Numbered from the stretch's first letter, positions 1 to 8,808 are shown. The stretch is DNA of 64,000 nt from Alsobacter metallidurans (GCF_014636935.1 NZ_BMES01000002.1:1919148-1983147), one strand, 5' to 3'. Numbers and translations are program-made. The notes: generated by a model not told the origin, from the letters alone.

Positions 1-1
1 C

Positions 2-1729
2 CAGGCGCGGCTGTGCGGGGACGTCGTCGTGGACGTGCCGCCGGACTCGCAGGTGCACCGGCAGGTCGTGCGCAAGCGCGCCGAGGCGCATCCGATCGAG
101 ATCGATCCGGTGGTGCGGCTCTACTATGTCGAGGTCGCCGAGCCCGACATGCACGACCCCTCCAGCGATTTCCGCCGCCTGCAGAACGCGCTCGCGGCGC
201 AGTGGGAGGTCGCGGACACCCGCGCCGACCTCGCTTTGCTGGCCGGCCTGCAGAAAACGCTTCGCGCCGGCGAGTGGAAGGTCACGGCCGCGGTCCGCCG
301 GAGCGGCGACATCGTCGCGGTGTGGCCGGGCTTTCGCGAAGCCGCGCATGGGCTGGCGGTCGACATCGGCTCCACCACCATCGCGGCGCATCTGACGGAC
401 CTGATCACCGGCGAGGTCGTGGCGTCGGCGGGCCTCATGAACCCGCAGATCCGCTTCGGCGAAGACCTCATGAGCCGGGTCTCCTACGTGATGATGAACC
501 CGGGCGGGGAGCGCGAACTCACCGCCAGTGTGCGCGAGGCGTTGGACAGCCTCGTCGGCGAAGTCGCGCGCGAAGCCGGCATCGCCCGCACGGACGTGCT
601 GGAGCTGACGGTGGTCGGGAACCCGATCATGCATCACCTCTTCCTCGGGCTGGACCCCGTGGAGCTCGGCGGCGCGCCCTTCGCGCTCACCATCGATGGC
701 GCCTACGAGGCCCGCGCCCGCGACCTCGGGATCACGATCGCGCCGGGCGGCTACGTCTATACGCTCCCCTGCATCGCCGGCCATGTCGGCGCCGACACCG
801 CCGGCGTCGTCCTTTCCGAGGGACCCTACCTCAAGGACGAGCTCACCTTGCTGGTGGATGTCGGCACCAACGCCGAGATCGTGCTGGGCAACCGCGAGCG
901 GCTGCTGGCTTGCTCGTCGCCCACCGGTCCGGCCTTCGAGGGGGCGCAGATCTCCTGCGGCCAGCGCGCCGCGCCGGGCGCCATCGAGCGCGTGCGCATC
1001 GACCGCGACACGCTGGAGCCGCGCTACAAGGTGATCGGCTCGGACCTCTGGTCGGACGAGCCCGGCTTCGCCGAGGCCACCGCCGCAACGGGAGTCACCG
1101 GGATCTGCGGCTCGGGCATCATCGAGATCATCGCCGAAATGTGGCTGGCCGGGATCATCACCCAGGACGGCGTGGTGGACGGCGGCATGGCGGCGCGCTC
1201 GCCCCGCATCGAGAGCAACGGCCGCACCTTTTCGTACCTTGTGCGCGAGGGCGAACCGCGCCTAGCCATCACGCAAAACGACGTCCGCGCCATCCAGCTC
1301 GCCAAGGCGGCCCTCTACGCCGGCATCAAGCTGCTGATGGACCGCTACGGCGTCTCCCGGGTGGAGCGCATCACGCTGGCGGGCGCGTTCGGCAGCCACA
1401 TCGACGTCACCTACGCGATGGTGCTGGGCCTGATCCCGGATTGCGACCTCGCCAAGGTGGCGTCGGCCGGCAACGCGGCCGGCACAGGCGCGCGCATCGC
1501 GCTGCTGAACGCGGCCTCGCGGCTGGAGATCCAGGACGTCGTCCGGCGCATCGAGAAGATCGAGACCGCGCTGGAGCCGGCGTTCCAGGAGCACTTCGTC
1601 AACGCCATGGCGCTGCCCAACAAGCAGGACGCCTTCCCGGAACTCGAAAAGGTCGTGCGCTTCCCCGAACCCAAGGTCGCGGCCGCCGGCGAGGACGGTG
1701 GGCGCAGAAGGCGGCGACGCGAGGGCTGA
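2..1729 (+). CDS. RACo-like ASKHA-domain reductive activator (5'-truncated)
   Basis: The reading frame is open from base 2, so the N-terminus lies outside the window; the GTG at 29 is probably internal. The visible 575 or so residues match the middle and C-terminal ASKHA ATPase domain (DUF4445) of RACo-type activators, which use ATP to reduce inactive Co(II) corrinoid proteins. Visible motifs are DIGSTT (phosphate 1), VVGNPIMHHLFLG, LLVDVGTNAEIVLGN, TGPAFEGAQISCG, GICGSGIIEII and AGAFGSHID. Full-length relatives begin with a [2Fe-2S] ferredoxin domain, which would be upstream. The tail is strongly basic (RRRRRR). Known corrinoid methyltransferase partners would be expected upstream but cannot be seen. 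It ends 18 bp from the convergent adenine deaminase gene. Confidence 0.85.
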   Translation, partial: QARLCGDVVVDVPPDSQVHRQVVRKRAEAHPIEIDPVVRLYYVEVAEPDMHDPSSDFRRLQNALAAQWEVADTRADLALLAGLQKTLRAGEWKVTAAVRRSGDIVAVWPGFREAAHGLAVDIGSTTIAAHLTDLITGEVVASAGLMNPQIRFGEDLMSRVSYVMMNPGGERELTASVREALDSLVGEVAREAGIARTDVLELTVVGNPIMHHLFLGLDPVELGGAPFALTIDGAYEARARDLGITIAPGGYVYTLPCIAGHVGADTAGVVLSEGPYLKDELTLLVDVGTNAEIVLGNRERLLACSSPTGPAFEGAQISCGQRAAPGAIERVRIDRDTLEPRYKVIGSDLWSDEPGFAEATAATGVTGICGSGIIEIIAEMWLAGIITQDGVVDGGMAARSPRIESNGRTFSYLVREGEPRLAITQNDVRAIQLAKAALYAGIKLLMDRYGVSRVERITLAGAFGSHIDVTYAMVLGLIPDCDLAKVASAGNAAGTGARIALLNAASRLEIQDVVRRIEKIETALEPAFQEHFVNAMALPNKQDAFPELEKVVRFPEPKVAAAGEDGGRRRRRREG

Positions 1730-1747
1730 ACCGCGTTCCGGGGTGCG

Positions 1748-3478
1748 CTACTCCTCGATCAGCGCGAAGCGGTCGACATCCACCATGCCCTTGTCGGTGA
1801 TCTTGAGGTGCGGGATCACGGGCAGCGGCAGGAAGGCGACCTGCAGGAAGGGCTCGGCCAGCACGACGCCGAGGCTCTTGGCGGCCGCCCGCAGCGGGAT
1901 CAGCCCGTCGCGCACCTGCTCGAAGGGCAGCAGGCTCATGAGCCCGGCGACCGGCAGGGCGAGTTCGGCCAGCACGCGGCCGCCCTCCGCCACCACGAAG
2001 CCGCCCTCGATGGCGCCGAGCCGGTTCACCGCGAGCGCCATGTCGGCGTCGTCGGCCCCCACGACCGTGATGTTGTGGCTGTCGTGCCCAACCGAGGACG
2101 CGATGGCTCCGCGCTTTAGGCCGAAGCCCTTCACGAATCCGCGCCCGATCCCCCGGCCCGGCGCGCTGCGGCCGTGCCGCTCCACCACGGCCACCTTCAC
2201 GACGTCCTGCGCAAGGTCCACCCCGCGCTCGCCGCCCCCGTAGGGTAGCGTCAGCGTGAGATGCTCGGTGATGATCTTGCCCGGGATCACGCCGATCACC
2301 GGCGTGGTCGCCCCCGGCCCCGGGCTGGCGAAATCGGCCGCCGCGACGGGCCGCGCCTTGACGCTGCCCCGGCCCACCGGCGCCACCTCCCGCCGCGTCG
2401 CGAACAGGGCGTCGTCGACGAGCCGTCCGGCGCTGAACACGGCCGAGACGCGGCACTGCTCCAGGTCGTCCAGCAGCACGAGATCAGCCCGCCAACCGGG
2501 CGCGACCAGGCCGCGGTCGCGCAGCCCGAACGCGCGTGCGGCCGAGATGGACGCCATCCGATAGGCGTCCAGCGGCCGCGCTCCCAGCGCGATGGCGGTG
2601 CGGATCAGGAAGTCGAGGTGGCCTTCCTCTGCGATGTCGAGCGGGTTCCGGTCGTCCGTGCAGAACGCCATAAAGGGGGCGTGGTCCGGCGTGATCAGCG
2701 ACGCCAGCGCGTGCAGGTCCTTGGAGACCGACCCCTCGCGCACCAGCACGGTCATGCCCTTCGCGAGCTTCTCGCGCGCCTCGGCGGCGCCGGTGGCCTC
2801 ATGGTCGGTGCGGATGCCGGCCGCGCAGTAGCCGTCGAGATCGCGCCCGGTGACCAGCGGCGCATGGCCGTCGATGTGGCGCCCCTGGAATGCGACGAGC
2901 TTGTCGAGACAGTCGGGATCCCCGAAGAGAACGCCCGGGAAGTTCATGAACTCGGCCAGGCCGATCACCTGCGGGTGGTCCGCGAACGGTGCGAGGTCGG
3001 CGGCCCCCAGCGCCGCGCCGGCGGTTTCCAGGTGGGTGGCCGGCACGCAGCTCGACAGGTTGACGCGCAGGTCCATGGCGGTGGCGGTCGACCAGTCGAG
3101 GAAATAGCGGAGACCCTCCGCGCCCAGCACATTCGCGATCTCGTGGGGGTCGCAGATCGCCGTGGTGACCCCGTGCGGCAGCACGCAGCGGTCGAACTCA
3201 CCTGGCGTCACCAGCGACGATTCGACGTGCAGGTGCGTATCGATGAAGCCCGGAACCACGGTCTTGCCGCGCGCGTCGACCTCACGGGCGCCTTGATAAG
3301 CGCCGCCCACCCCGACGATGCGGTCGCCGCAGATCGCGACGTCGCCGACCATAAGGTCGCCCGTCACGAGATCGAACACGCGCCCGCCCTTGATCACGAG
3401 ATCAGCCGGCGCAATCCCGCGCCCCGCCTCGATCATGCGCTTCAGCGCGGCGCTGTCCGGCGTCCTGGAAGCTTCCAT
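1748..3478 (-). CDS. ade: Adenine deaminase
   Basis: Predicted 576-residue adenine deaminase (adenine to hypoxanthine plus ammonia), a cytosolic purine salvage enzyme of the amidohydrolase superfamily. Evidence: metal-binding [13 protein letters not shown] near residue 72, the family segment [15 protein letters not shown], the C-terminal [19 protein letters not shown] and [11 protein letters not shown] motifs, and the normal length for the family. The ATG at 3478 is chosen because GAGGAG sits just upstream; the frame stays open 15 codons further but without a ribosome site. Monocistronic as far as seen. A terminator hairpin lies about 85 bp upstream on the same strand. Confidence 0.93.
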   Translation of the reverse strand: MEASRTPDSAALKRMIEAGRGIAPADLVIKGGRVFDLVTGDLMVGDVAICGDRIVGVGGAYQGAREVDARGKTVVPGFIDTHLHVESSLVTPGEFDRCVLPHGVTTAICDPHEIANVLGAEGLRYFLDWSTATAMDLRVNLSSCVPATHLETAGAALGAADLAPFADHPQVIGLAEFMNFPGVLFGDPDCLDKLVAFQGRHIDGHAPLVTGRDLDGYCAAGIRTDHEATGAAEAREKLAKGMTVLVREGSVSKDLHALASLITPDHAPFMAFCTDDRNPLDIAEEGHLDFLIRTAIALGARPLDAYRMASISAARAFGLRDRGLVAPGWRADLVLLDDLEQCRVSAVFSAGRLVDDALFATRREVAPVGRGSVKARPVAAADFASPGPGATTPVIGVIPGKIITEHLTLTLPYGGGERGVDLAQDVVKVAVVERHGRSAPGRGIGRGFVKGFGLKRGAIASSVGHDSHNITVVGADDADMALAVNRLGAIEGGFVVAEGGRVLAELALPVAGLMSLLPFEQVRDGLIPLRAAAKSLGVVLAEPFLQVAFLPLPVIPHLKITDKGMVDVDRFALIEE

Positions 3479-3554
3479 GGTCTCCTCGCGAACTGCCCCG
3501 GCACGACGATGGCCGAGCAGCACGAACGCGTCCAGCCTGCGCTAGCCGGTCGAC

Positions 3555-3665
3555 GCAAAAGAAAAGCCCTGCTTGCGCAGGGCTCTTGAGGAGTTGAAGC
3601 AATCGCCACTTCCGTGACCCCCGAAGGCTACCAGAGGCGCCGCCGCATCCAAGTTACGGTTTACC
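3555..3665 (-). ncRNA. Candidate small RNA with intrinsic terminator
   Basis: The 410-bp interval between ade (starts 3478) and the next gene (3889) has no convincing ORF. Read on the minus strand it ends in a textbook intrinsic terminator: 8-bp stem AGCCCTGC/GCAGGGCT with a GCAA loop, followed by TTTCTTTT. Upstream are structured GC-rich segments (about 3590-3650) and an AT-richer patch near 3655-3665 that could hold a promoter. A terminator here, in the direction of ade but before its ribosome site, means either an independent small RNA or a leader that attenuates ade. Boundaries other than the terminator are guesses. Confidence 0.4.
3557..3584 (-). terminator. Intrinsic terminator
   Basis: Perfect 8-bp stem (3565-3572 with 3577-3584), 4-nt loop, then a T-rich run on the minus strand (3557-3564). 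It would stop leftward transcription before ade. Confidence 0.75.
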
Positions 3666-3888
3666 AATCCTTCCTGTGGCGGCCGCCGCGCACGTGCCCA
3701 CGGCGCCAATCCCTCGCAAGGTAAGTTCATGATCATCTCGCAGGAGGCACGCTGCTGCGATGCGCGAAGGGCAGACGATCGCCAAGAGTAGGCCAGCGAT
3801 TAAACATCCCGAAGTTATCGATGCCGCGCTTTGGAACGCTTCAACTTTGAGCTGCGTTGACCGGCATCTTCAAAGGAGGACGTAACCT

Positions 3889-4143
3889 ATGAAACTCTTC
3901 GCAATCGCTCTTGCGGCGACGCTCGCCGCCACTGTCGCTCATGCACAGGACACCACCGTGATCAAGAAGGAAGGCATGATGGGCAACAAGACCACCAAGG
4001 TCATCCGCCATAGCGACGACTCCGACGTCTCCGTGCGCCGCAAGACGGTGGTGCGCACCGGTTCGGTCGGCTGCAGCACCAAGACGGTGAAGAAGACCAA
4101 CGACATGGGTGACACCGTTACGAAGTCCAAGTCGTCCTGCTGA
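3889..4143 (+). CDS. Small secreted basic protein, uncharacterised
   Basis: 84 residues. A clear Sec signal peptide (MKLFAIALAATLAATVAHA, cleavage after AHA) is followed by a lysine- and threonine-rich mature part of about 65 residues with two cysteines (about residue 62 and the final residue). The start is well supported by AAAGGAGG about 10 bp upstream. No family recognised; the mature chain looks extended and positively charged, so it is probably periplasmic or exported. It stands alone, followed by a hairpin at 4205-4230. Function unknown. Confidence 0.7.
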   Translation: MKLFAIALAATLAATVAHAQDTTVIKKEGMMGNKTTKVIRHSDDSDVSVRRKTVVRTGSVGCSTKTVKKTNDMGDTVTKSKSSC

Positions 4144-4204
4144 GCATTGATCAGCTAAGTTGAAGAAGGCCGGTGATATCAGCCACGCCTGCCTCACACA
4201 TCGA

Positions 4205-4230
4205 ACGACCGGCACGAGAATGCCGGTCGT
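4205..4230 (+). terminator. Stem-loop downstream of the small secreted protein
   Basis: Perfect 10-bp inverted repeat ACGACCGGCA / TGCCGGTCGT with a 6-nt loop, 61 bp after the stop of the 84-residue gene. The following bases (GATATG) are only weakly T-rich, so termination is plausible but not certain. Confidence 0.45.
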
Positions 4231-4386
4231 GATATGCCCGGCCAAACGGACTGCCTTTCTACTTTCACTGTTCAGAAACTTATACAACTCCGCAATCTTA
4301 CAGCACTTCTACGCGGAACATCTCATAGCATAGCGCGTTTACGAACAAATTGAGAGACGATACTGGAACGGCGCAGGCAACGCCGC

Positions 4387-4420
4387 CGAGGCCCCTTCCG
4401 GGCAGCCGGGAGGGGCCTCG
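4387..4420 (+). terminator. GC-rich stem-loop, possible terminator
   Basis: CGAGGCCCCT pairs with AGGGGCCTCG across a GC-rich loop; ATGTTTG follows. It closes the roughly 300-bp gap 4144-4443, which holds nothing else recognisable. The T tract is weak. Confidence 0.4.
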
Positions 4421-4443
4421 ATGTTTGAACGAAAGCGCGATTG

Positions 4444-4713
4444 ATGGACGGAGCGACATGGATGCCGCCCCTGGTTCTCGTTGTCGGTTATGACGCTTCT
4501 GATTCCGGCTGGACGGTACGGATCAAGGGCTACCCGCCCTATATGGTCTTCAGGTTCGCACGGATCGAAACATTGGTGGCACTGATGGACGCCGCAAAAG
4601 ATGCATCGCCGGTGCACTATGAACTGGCGGCTCCCACTCTGGTCGGGCGTCCGCAGGCGCTGCGGGAGCTTGCGGAAAGCGGCATCTCCCGCGCAATGGG
4701 GCCCCCACAATGA
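4444..4713 (+). CDS. Hypothetical protein, first gene of a coupled pair
   Basis: 89 residues from the ATG at 4444; an in-frame ATG at 4462 is an alternative and neither has a strong ribosome site. No signal peptide or membrane helix. The sequence (LVLVVGYDASDSGWTVRIKGYPPYMVF, here described rather than classified) looks like a small soluble alpha/beta protein. Its stop overlaps the next start as ATGA, which argues that both are translated together. Family not recognised. Confidence 0.55.
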   Translation: MDGATWMPPLVLVVGYDASDSGWTVRIKGYPPYMVFRFARIETLVALMDAAKDASPVHYELAAPTLVGRPQALRELAESGISRAMGPPQ

Positions 4714-4952
4714 CGGACGCCGATTTTCTCCCGAGCCCTATCGATTACGCGGTGCTGCGCACGATCCTAGCCACCATGGAGCAAGGCGCGATCGCGACGA
4801 AGCTGCGCTACATGATCGTGGAAATCCACGTGATGATCGAGGAAGCGGAGCGGTCGCCCAATCCCGAGGTTTGGGAGCGCAAGATCCGCGATCGCTGGGC
4901 CGCGCTCGAGGAGGTCGTGCGGGCAAGCCGTCCGGCCGCCCGCATCGCCTGA
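4710..4952 (+). CDS. Hypothetical protein, second gene of a coupled pair
   Basis: 80 residues, mostly helical and charged, beginning MTDADFLPSP. The ATG overlaps the stop of the previous gene (ATGA), so translation is probably coupled. No known domain seen. It ends 2 bp from the convergent gene at 4955. Confidence 0.55.
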   Translation: MTDADFLPSPIDYAVLRTILATMEQGAIATKLRYMIVEIHVMIEEAERSPNPEVWERKIRDRWAALEEVVRASRPAARIA

Positions 4953-4954
4953 GA

Positions 4955-5209
4955 TCAGCGCGGAATGCGCGGATCCTTGCTGTTCTGAACCGCCTCCGTG
5001 GCGGCCTTGGGATCGTGATCGACGCCAGCCTGCAACACCTTCGCGGCCGTCTCGTTCTTCCGGTCCGGATCGTCGCTCTTGGCGGCCGTGTCGGGCTTTT
5101 CGGTCAGCCCCTGCCCGTCGGGCTTCTTGCCGCCGGCGCGGCTGGCGGCCTCGAAGGTGCGCAGCGCTTCGGGTTGGCGGTCTTCGTGGGTGGTGGTGTC
5201 TTTGGCCAT
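4955..5209 (-). CDS. Small hydrophilic hypothetical protein
   Basis: 84 residues, very hydrophilic (rich in Lys, Asp, Glu, Thr), starting MAKDTTTHEDRQPEALR. The ATG at 5209 follows GGGAGGAC, a good ribosome site, so it is preferred over the in-frame start 9 codons upstream. Composition suggests an intrinsically disordered protein of the stress-associated kind, but no family is recognised and no function is assigned. Confidence 0.6.
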   Translation of the reverse strand: MAKDTTTHEDRQPEALRTFEAASRAGGKKPDGQGLTEKPDTAAKSDDPDRKNETAAKVLQAGVDHDPKAATEAVQNSKDPRIPR

Positions 5210-5269
5210 GGCGTCCTCCCGGTCTAGCGAAACCAATCGCCAGCCCGGCCGCCGGTTCCACGGCTCCGG

Positions 5270-5707
5270 CTACGGCAGGGCGACCAGGAGTGCGCCGGCC
5301 GCGATCAGGCCGACGCCGACCCAGTTGTGAACCGATAGCTTCTCCCCGAGCACGAGCGCGCCGAACAGGGCGACGAGCACCACGCTCAGCTTGTCGATGG
5401 GCGCAACCTGCGACGCCTGTCCGAGCTTCAGCGCGCGGAAATAGCAGAGCCACGACGCCCCGGTGGCGAGGCCCGACAGCACCAGGAAGATCAACGCCCG
5501 CCCCGACACCTGCGGCAGCGTCCGCCAGGCGCCCGTTCCGGCCAGGATGAGGCCGAGCGCCGCGATCACCACCAGCGTGCGAATGAAAGTCGCAAGGTCC
5601 GAATTGACGCCGCCGACGCCGATCTTCGCCAGGATCGCCGTCAGGGCCGCAAAGATCGCCGACAACAGGGCCCAGAACGCCCAATGGCTCAGGAGGGAAG
5701 ACGACAT
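5270..5707 (-). CDS. EamA-like membrane protein, single-repeat form
   Basis: 145 residues with about five hydrophobic segments. The sequence matches one EamA (DMT superfamily) repeat: FWALLSAIFAALTAILAKIG at the start and the closing GEKLSVHNWVGVGLIAAGALLVA. Typical EamA exporters have two such repeats (about 290-300 residues); this short type has one and probably works as a dimer. Likely a small-molecule exporter; substrate unknown. Confidence 0.75.
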   Translation of the reverse strand: MSSSLLSHWAFWALLSAIFAALTAILAKIGVGGVNSDLATFIRTLVVIAALGLILAGTGAWRTLPQVSGRALIFLVLSGLATGASWLCYFRALKLGQASQVAPIDKLSVVLVALFGALVLGEKLSVHNWVGVGLIAAGALLVALP

Positions 5708-5770
5708 CCCGCCAGCCTATCGCGGCTTTGGCGCAGCGCGCCACCGCGAACCATCAGGTTTAGAAGCCCG

Positions 5771-5811
5771 CCAAACGAAACGAGGCGCCTCGCAGCAGCG
5801 AAGCGCCTCGT
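5771..5811 (-). terminator. Intrinsic terminator of the cold shock gene
   Basis: CGAGGCGC (5781-5788) pairs with GCGCCTCG (5803-5810); read on the minus strand the hairpin is followed by TTTCGTTT. It lies about 42 bp after the stop of the cold shock gene. Confidence 0.7.
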
Positions 5812-5852
5812 CCAAGTTCTAGAACGAGCCCGGAGGCTCGCGCCGATCAGGA

Positions 5853-6512
5853 TCAATCGTCGGAACGAACCGAAGCGGCCTCGGGACCCTTCTGGCCCTG
5901 GCGCACGTCGAGCTGCAGACGCTGGCCGACGTCGATCTCGCGCATGCCGGCGCGCTCGAGCGCGGTGGCGTGAACGAAGATCTCGGGGCCGCCGTCATCC
6001 GGGGTCACGAACCCGAAGCCGCGCTCGCGCGAATACCACTTCACGACGCCGCTCTTGGGCTCGGTCGGGCCGGAGTCGCGCTGGAAGCGACCGCCGCCGC
6101 CCGGACGCGGACCCGCGCCGGGGCGATCGCCGAACCCACCGGGACGCGGACCGCGCGGCGCCTGAGGCGTCGCCGTGCTGGCGTCAACCGAAACAACTTC
6201 GGTGACCTGCGGACCTTTTTGGCCCTGGCCGATCTTGACCTGGAGCGTCGTGCCCGGCTCGAGAGCCGTGTGACCCGCCGCCTCGACGGCGCGGATGTGC
6301 AGGAACGCCTCGCCCGAGCCGTCCGTCATCTCGACGAAACCGAAGCCCTTTTCACCGTTGAACCACTTCACTCGCGCTTCAACGTCCGGTCCCGAAGAAA
6401 CCGCCCTCGCCGGAGCCGGACGAGCGGAAGGAGCCGACGACGGACGCGGAGGCGTCCATTCTTCCTGGCCCCAGCCCCCACCCTTCGGTCCGCGATCCCA
6501 ACCTTTGCCCAT
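5853..6512 (-). CDS. Double-domain cold shock protein
   Basis: 219 residues with two cold shock (OB-fold) domains. The first contains VKWFNGEKGFGFVE (RNP1) at about residue 48, the second VVKWYSRERGFGFVTPDDGG at about 155, and each ends in GQKGP. A Gly/Pro/Arg-rich linker joins them and a Gly-rich N-terminal region precedes the first. Two-domain Csp proteins are characteristic of alphaproteobacteria; they bind single-stranded RNA or DNA and act as RNA chaperones. The ATG at 6512 (MGKGWDRG) is chosen over an in-frame ATG 10 codons upstream because AGGTGG precedes it. An intrinsic terminator follows. Confidence 0.9.
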   Translation of the reverse strand: MGKGWDRGPKGGGWGQEEWTPPRPSSAPSARPAPARAVSSGPDVEARVKWFNGEKGFGFVEMTDGSGEAFLHIRAVEAAGHTALEPGTTLQVKIGQGQKGPQVTEVVSVDASTATPQAPRGPRPGGFGDRPGAGPRPGGGGRFQRDSGPTEPKSGVVKWYSRERGFGFVTPDDGGPEIFVHATALERAGMREIDVGQRLQLDVRQGQKGPEAASVRSDD

Positions 6513-6938
6513 AGTGCGCCACCTGCCGCATTCAATACTCATGGTGAATGACCGGTCTGGGGCTTTGGGTCAACTGGAATCACGAGGCTGGCGCGCAAAA
6601 TTGGCGACGTTCCTGTTCCTCTCAGGAACAGAAAGCGCCGTCCCGGGCTGAATCGCCCTGGGGCGTCATGATCCCATAATCGACGCGCCCTTGACCGGCG
6701 CCCCAATTCGACCTGCGTGAGCTAGAAAACCTGGGCGCAAACAGCCCACTTGGCGGGCTGTCCGCGTCGGAAAAACCATTCCGAACGATTCGTCCGAAGT
6801 GGCTGACCCTCGGTTTACCAGAAAAGCGGGTTTCGCCCACCCAAAAAGCGAATCCGTTCTCGACCAACGGATGCGCTCGCGCTTGCGGGCGGCCTGCGCG
6901 CGCTTTACTGCGGATGCGCCATCCTGAAAGGACGCACC
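6513..6938. other. Intergenic region between csp and FKBP genes
   Basis: 426 bp between divergent genes, so it should hold both promoters and, for the cold shock gene, perhaps a long 5' leader. A perfect 8-bp hairpin CTGTTCCT/AGGAACAG with a 3-nt loop lies at 6613-6631 without a T tract. No ORF here looks real and no -35/-10 pair can be named with confidence. Confidence 0.5.
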
Positions 6939-7397
6939 ATGCAGGACCCCATCGCCGCTCCCGCGATCGCCGGCCAGGCGCTCACACGCCGCACCGCGCT
7001 CGCGCTGTTCGCCCTGCCCCTGATCCCGGCCGTCGCCTCGGCCCAGACGGAGAAGAAAATGACCAAGACCCCCTCGGGCCTGTCCTACACGGACGTCGTT
7101 GTCGGAACCGGCGCGAGCCCCAAGGCCGGCCAGCGCTGCACCGTTCACTACACCGGCACGCTGGAGAACGGGACCAAGTTCGACAGCTCGCGCGACCGCA
7201 ACCAGCCGTTCACGTTCACGATCGGCCAGGGCCAGGTCATCAAGGGTTGGGACGAAGGCGTCTCCACCATGAAGGTCGGCGGTCGCCGCAACCTCGTGAT
7301 CCCGGCCGAGCTCGGCTACGGCGCGCGCGGCGCCGGCGGCGTGATCCCGCCCAACGCCACGCTGCTGTTCGACGTCGAGCTGCTCTCGGTCAGCTGA
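6939..7397 (+). CDS. Exported FKBP-type peptidyl-prolyl isomerase
   Basis: 152 residues. An N-terminal export signal with an Arg pair ([21 protein letters not shown]) precedes one FKBP domain: [28 protein letters not shown], the active-site region IKGWDEGV, and [12 protein letters not shown] followed by [14 protein letters not shown]. It should catalyse prolyl cis/trans isomerisation in the periplasm or at the membrane. The start follows GAAAGGACGC. A strong terminator lies just downstream, so it is monocistronic. Confidence 0.9.
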   Translation: MQDPIAAPAIAGQALTRRTALALFALPLIPAVASAQTEKKMTKTPSGLSYTDVVVGTGASPKAGQRCTVHYTGTLENGTKFDSSRDRNQPFTFTIGQGQVIKGWDEGVSTMKVGGRRNLVIPAELGYGARGAGGVIPPNATLLFDVELLSVS

Positions 7398-7439
7398 CCG
7401 TCGCTCCCGCCGGCCGCCGGTCGGCTGGTCGATCCTTCA

Positions 7440-7475
7440 ACGGACGCATTCACGGGGTGCGTCCGTTTCTTTTTC
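7440..7475 (+). terminator. Intrinsic terminator after the FKBP gene
   Basis: Perfect 9-bp stem ACGGACGCA / TGCGTCCGT (7440-7448 with 7458-7466), 9-nt loop, followed by TTCTTTTTCT. Confidence 0.85.
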
Positions 7476-7494
7476 TACGATCCGGAGAACGTGC

Positions 7495-8802
7495 GTGACC
7501 ACCGAAACCGTTTCGATCGGCATCGATTTCGGCACCAGCAACACGGTGGTGGCGGCCTCGGTCGGCGGCGCGCCGGCCAAGGTGGCGACGTTCCGACATC
7601 AGGGGCGCCATCCCAGCAATTCCAGCGCCTTTATCTCGGCGCTGTGTTTTTGGGAGGATGTCTCGTCGGCGGGCCGTCGCACGCGCTGCGAGGGCGGGCC
7701 CTGGGCCGTGGAGGAGTTCCTGGAAGGCCTCTCGGCGCATCGCTTCATCCAGTCGTTCAAGACATTCGCGGCCAGCGCTTCTTTCCAGGACACCCGCATC
7801 TTCGGAGCCAAATACCGCTTCGAGGATCTGCTGGCGTCGTTTCTCACCAACGTCTTCGGCCATGCGGGCGTCGATCCCGCACACACCAAGCTCGTCGTCG
7901 GCCGTCCCGTGCGCTTCGCGGGCGGGAACCCCGACGAGAACCTCGCGATGCGGCGTTATCGGGCGGCCTTCGCCAAGGTCGGGCTGGAGCAGGCGCAATA
8001 CGCCTATGAGCCCGTTGGGGCGGCCTTCTTCTACGCTCAGCGGCTCGCGCATGAGGCCACCGTGCTGGTGGCGGATTTCGGCGGCGGCACCAGCGACTTC
8101 TCGGTGATCCGCTTCGAGACGCAAGGCGGCGTGCGCCGCGCCCGGCCGCTTGGCCACGCGGGCGTGGGCGTCGCCGGCGACGCGTTCGACTACCGCATCA
8201 TCGACAAGGTCGTGTCGCCGCGTCTCGGCAAGGGGCAGAACTACAAGTCCTTTGACAAGCTCCTGTCGCTGCCCACGCACTACTACGCCAACTTCGCGCG
8301 CTGGAACCAGCTCGCGATGATGAAGGCGAATGGCGACCTCAAGGAGTTGCGGCAGCTCGCCCGCTCGGCCGTGGACCCGGAACCGCTGGAGCGTTTCATC
8401 GAGATCATCGAGCAGGATCTCGGCTTCGCGCTCTACCGCGCGGTGTCGGCCGCCAAGATCGCCCTGTCCTCCTCCGACGAAACGGTCCTGCGCTTCAGCG
8501 AGGCCGGCGTGAACATTGCGGCCCGCATCACACGCGCCGAGTTCGAGGGCTGGATTGCGCCCGATATCGAGAAGATCGGCGGCGCTCTCGACGAAGCGCT
8601 GCGGCGGTCGGACGTGACGGCAAAAGGGGTCGAGCGGGTGTTTCTCACCGGCGGGTCGTCGTTCATCCCGGCGATCCGCAAGGTGTTCGTGGATCGCTTC
8701 GGCGAACAAAAGCTCACCTCCTCGGACCAGTTCGAGTCCATCGCCTCCGGACTGGCGCTGATCGGCGCGCAGCCGGACGTCGCTCGCTGGGTCTCGGCCT
8801 GA
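7495..8802 (+). CDS. Hsp70-family protein of the YegD type
   Basis: 435 residues covering an actin/Hsp70 nucleotide-binding domain and almost nothing more. Motifs: phosphate 1 IGIDFGTSNTVVA at residue 8, VADFGGGTSDFSV (phosphate 2) near 190, and FLTGGSSFIPAIRKVF (adenosine) near 385. The C-terminal substrate-binding and lid domains of DnaK are missing, as in the YegD-like Hsp70 subfamily whose role is poorly known. It begins with GTG, preceded by GGAGA. It ends 6 bp from the convergent histidine kinase gene. Confidence 0.88.
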   Translation: MTTETVSIGIDFGTSNTVVAASVGGAPAKVATFRHQGRHPSNSSAFISALCFWEDVSSAGRRTRCEGGPWAVEEFLEGLSAHRFIQSFKTFAASASFQDTRIFGAKYRFEDLLASFLTNVFGHAGVDPAHTKLVVGRPVRFAGGNPDENLAMRRYRAAFAKVGLEQAQYAYEPVGAAFFYAQRLAHEATVLVADFGGGTSDFSVIRFETQGGVRRARPLGHAGVGVAGDAFDYRIIDKVVSPRLGKGQNYKSFDKLLSLPTHYYANFARWNQLAMMKANGDLKELRQLARSAVDPEPLERFIEIIEQDLGFALYRAVSAAKIALSSSDETVLRFSEAGVNIAARITRAEFEGWIAPDIEKIGGALDEALRRSDVTAKGVERVFLTGGSSFIPAIRKVFVDRFGEQKLTSSDQFESIASGLALIGAQPDVARWVSA

Positions 8803-8808
8803 CGGAGG

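Noticed and set aside
2261-3589. Long plus-strand ORF opposite adenine deaminase
   Set aside because: Arg- and His-rich low-complexity translation typical of the shadow of a GC-rich gene; the minus strand encodes a clear enzyme.
3479-3664. Purine riboswitch before adenine deaminase
   Set aside because: No three-way junction with the conserved loop bases of the purine aptamer is visible; only a terminator hairpin stands out.
6613-6631. Short perfect hairpin as a terminator
   Set aside because: No T tract on either strand and it lies between divergent genes, where no transcript should end.
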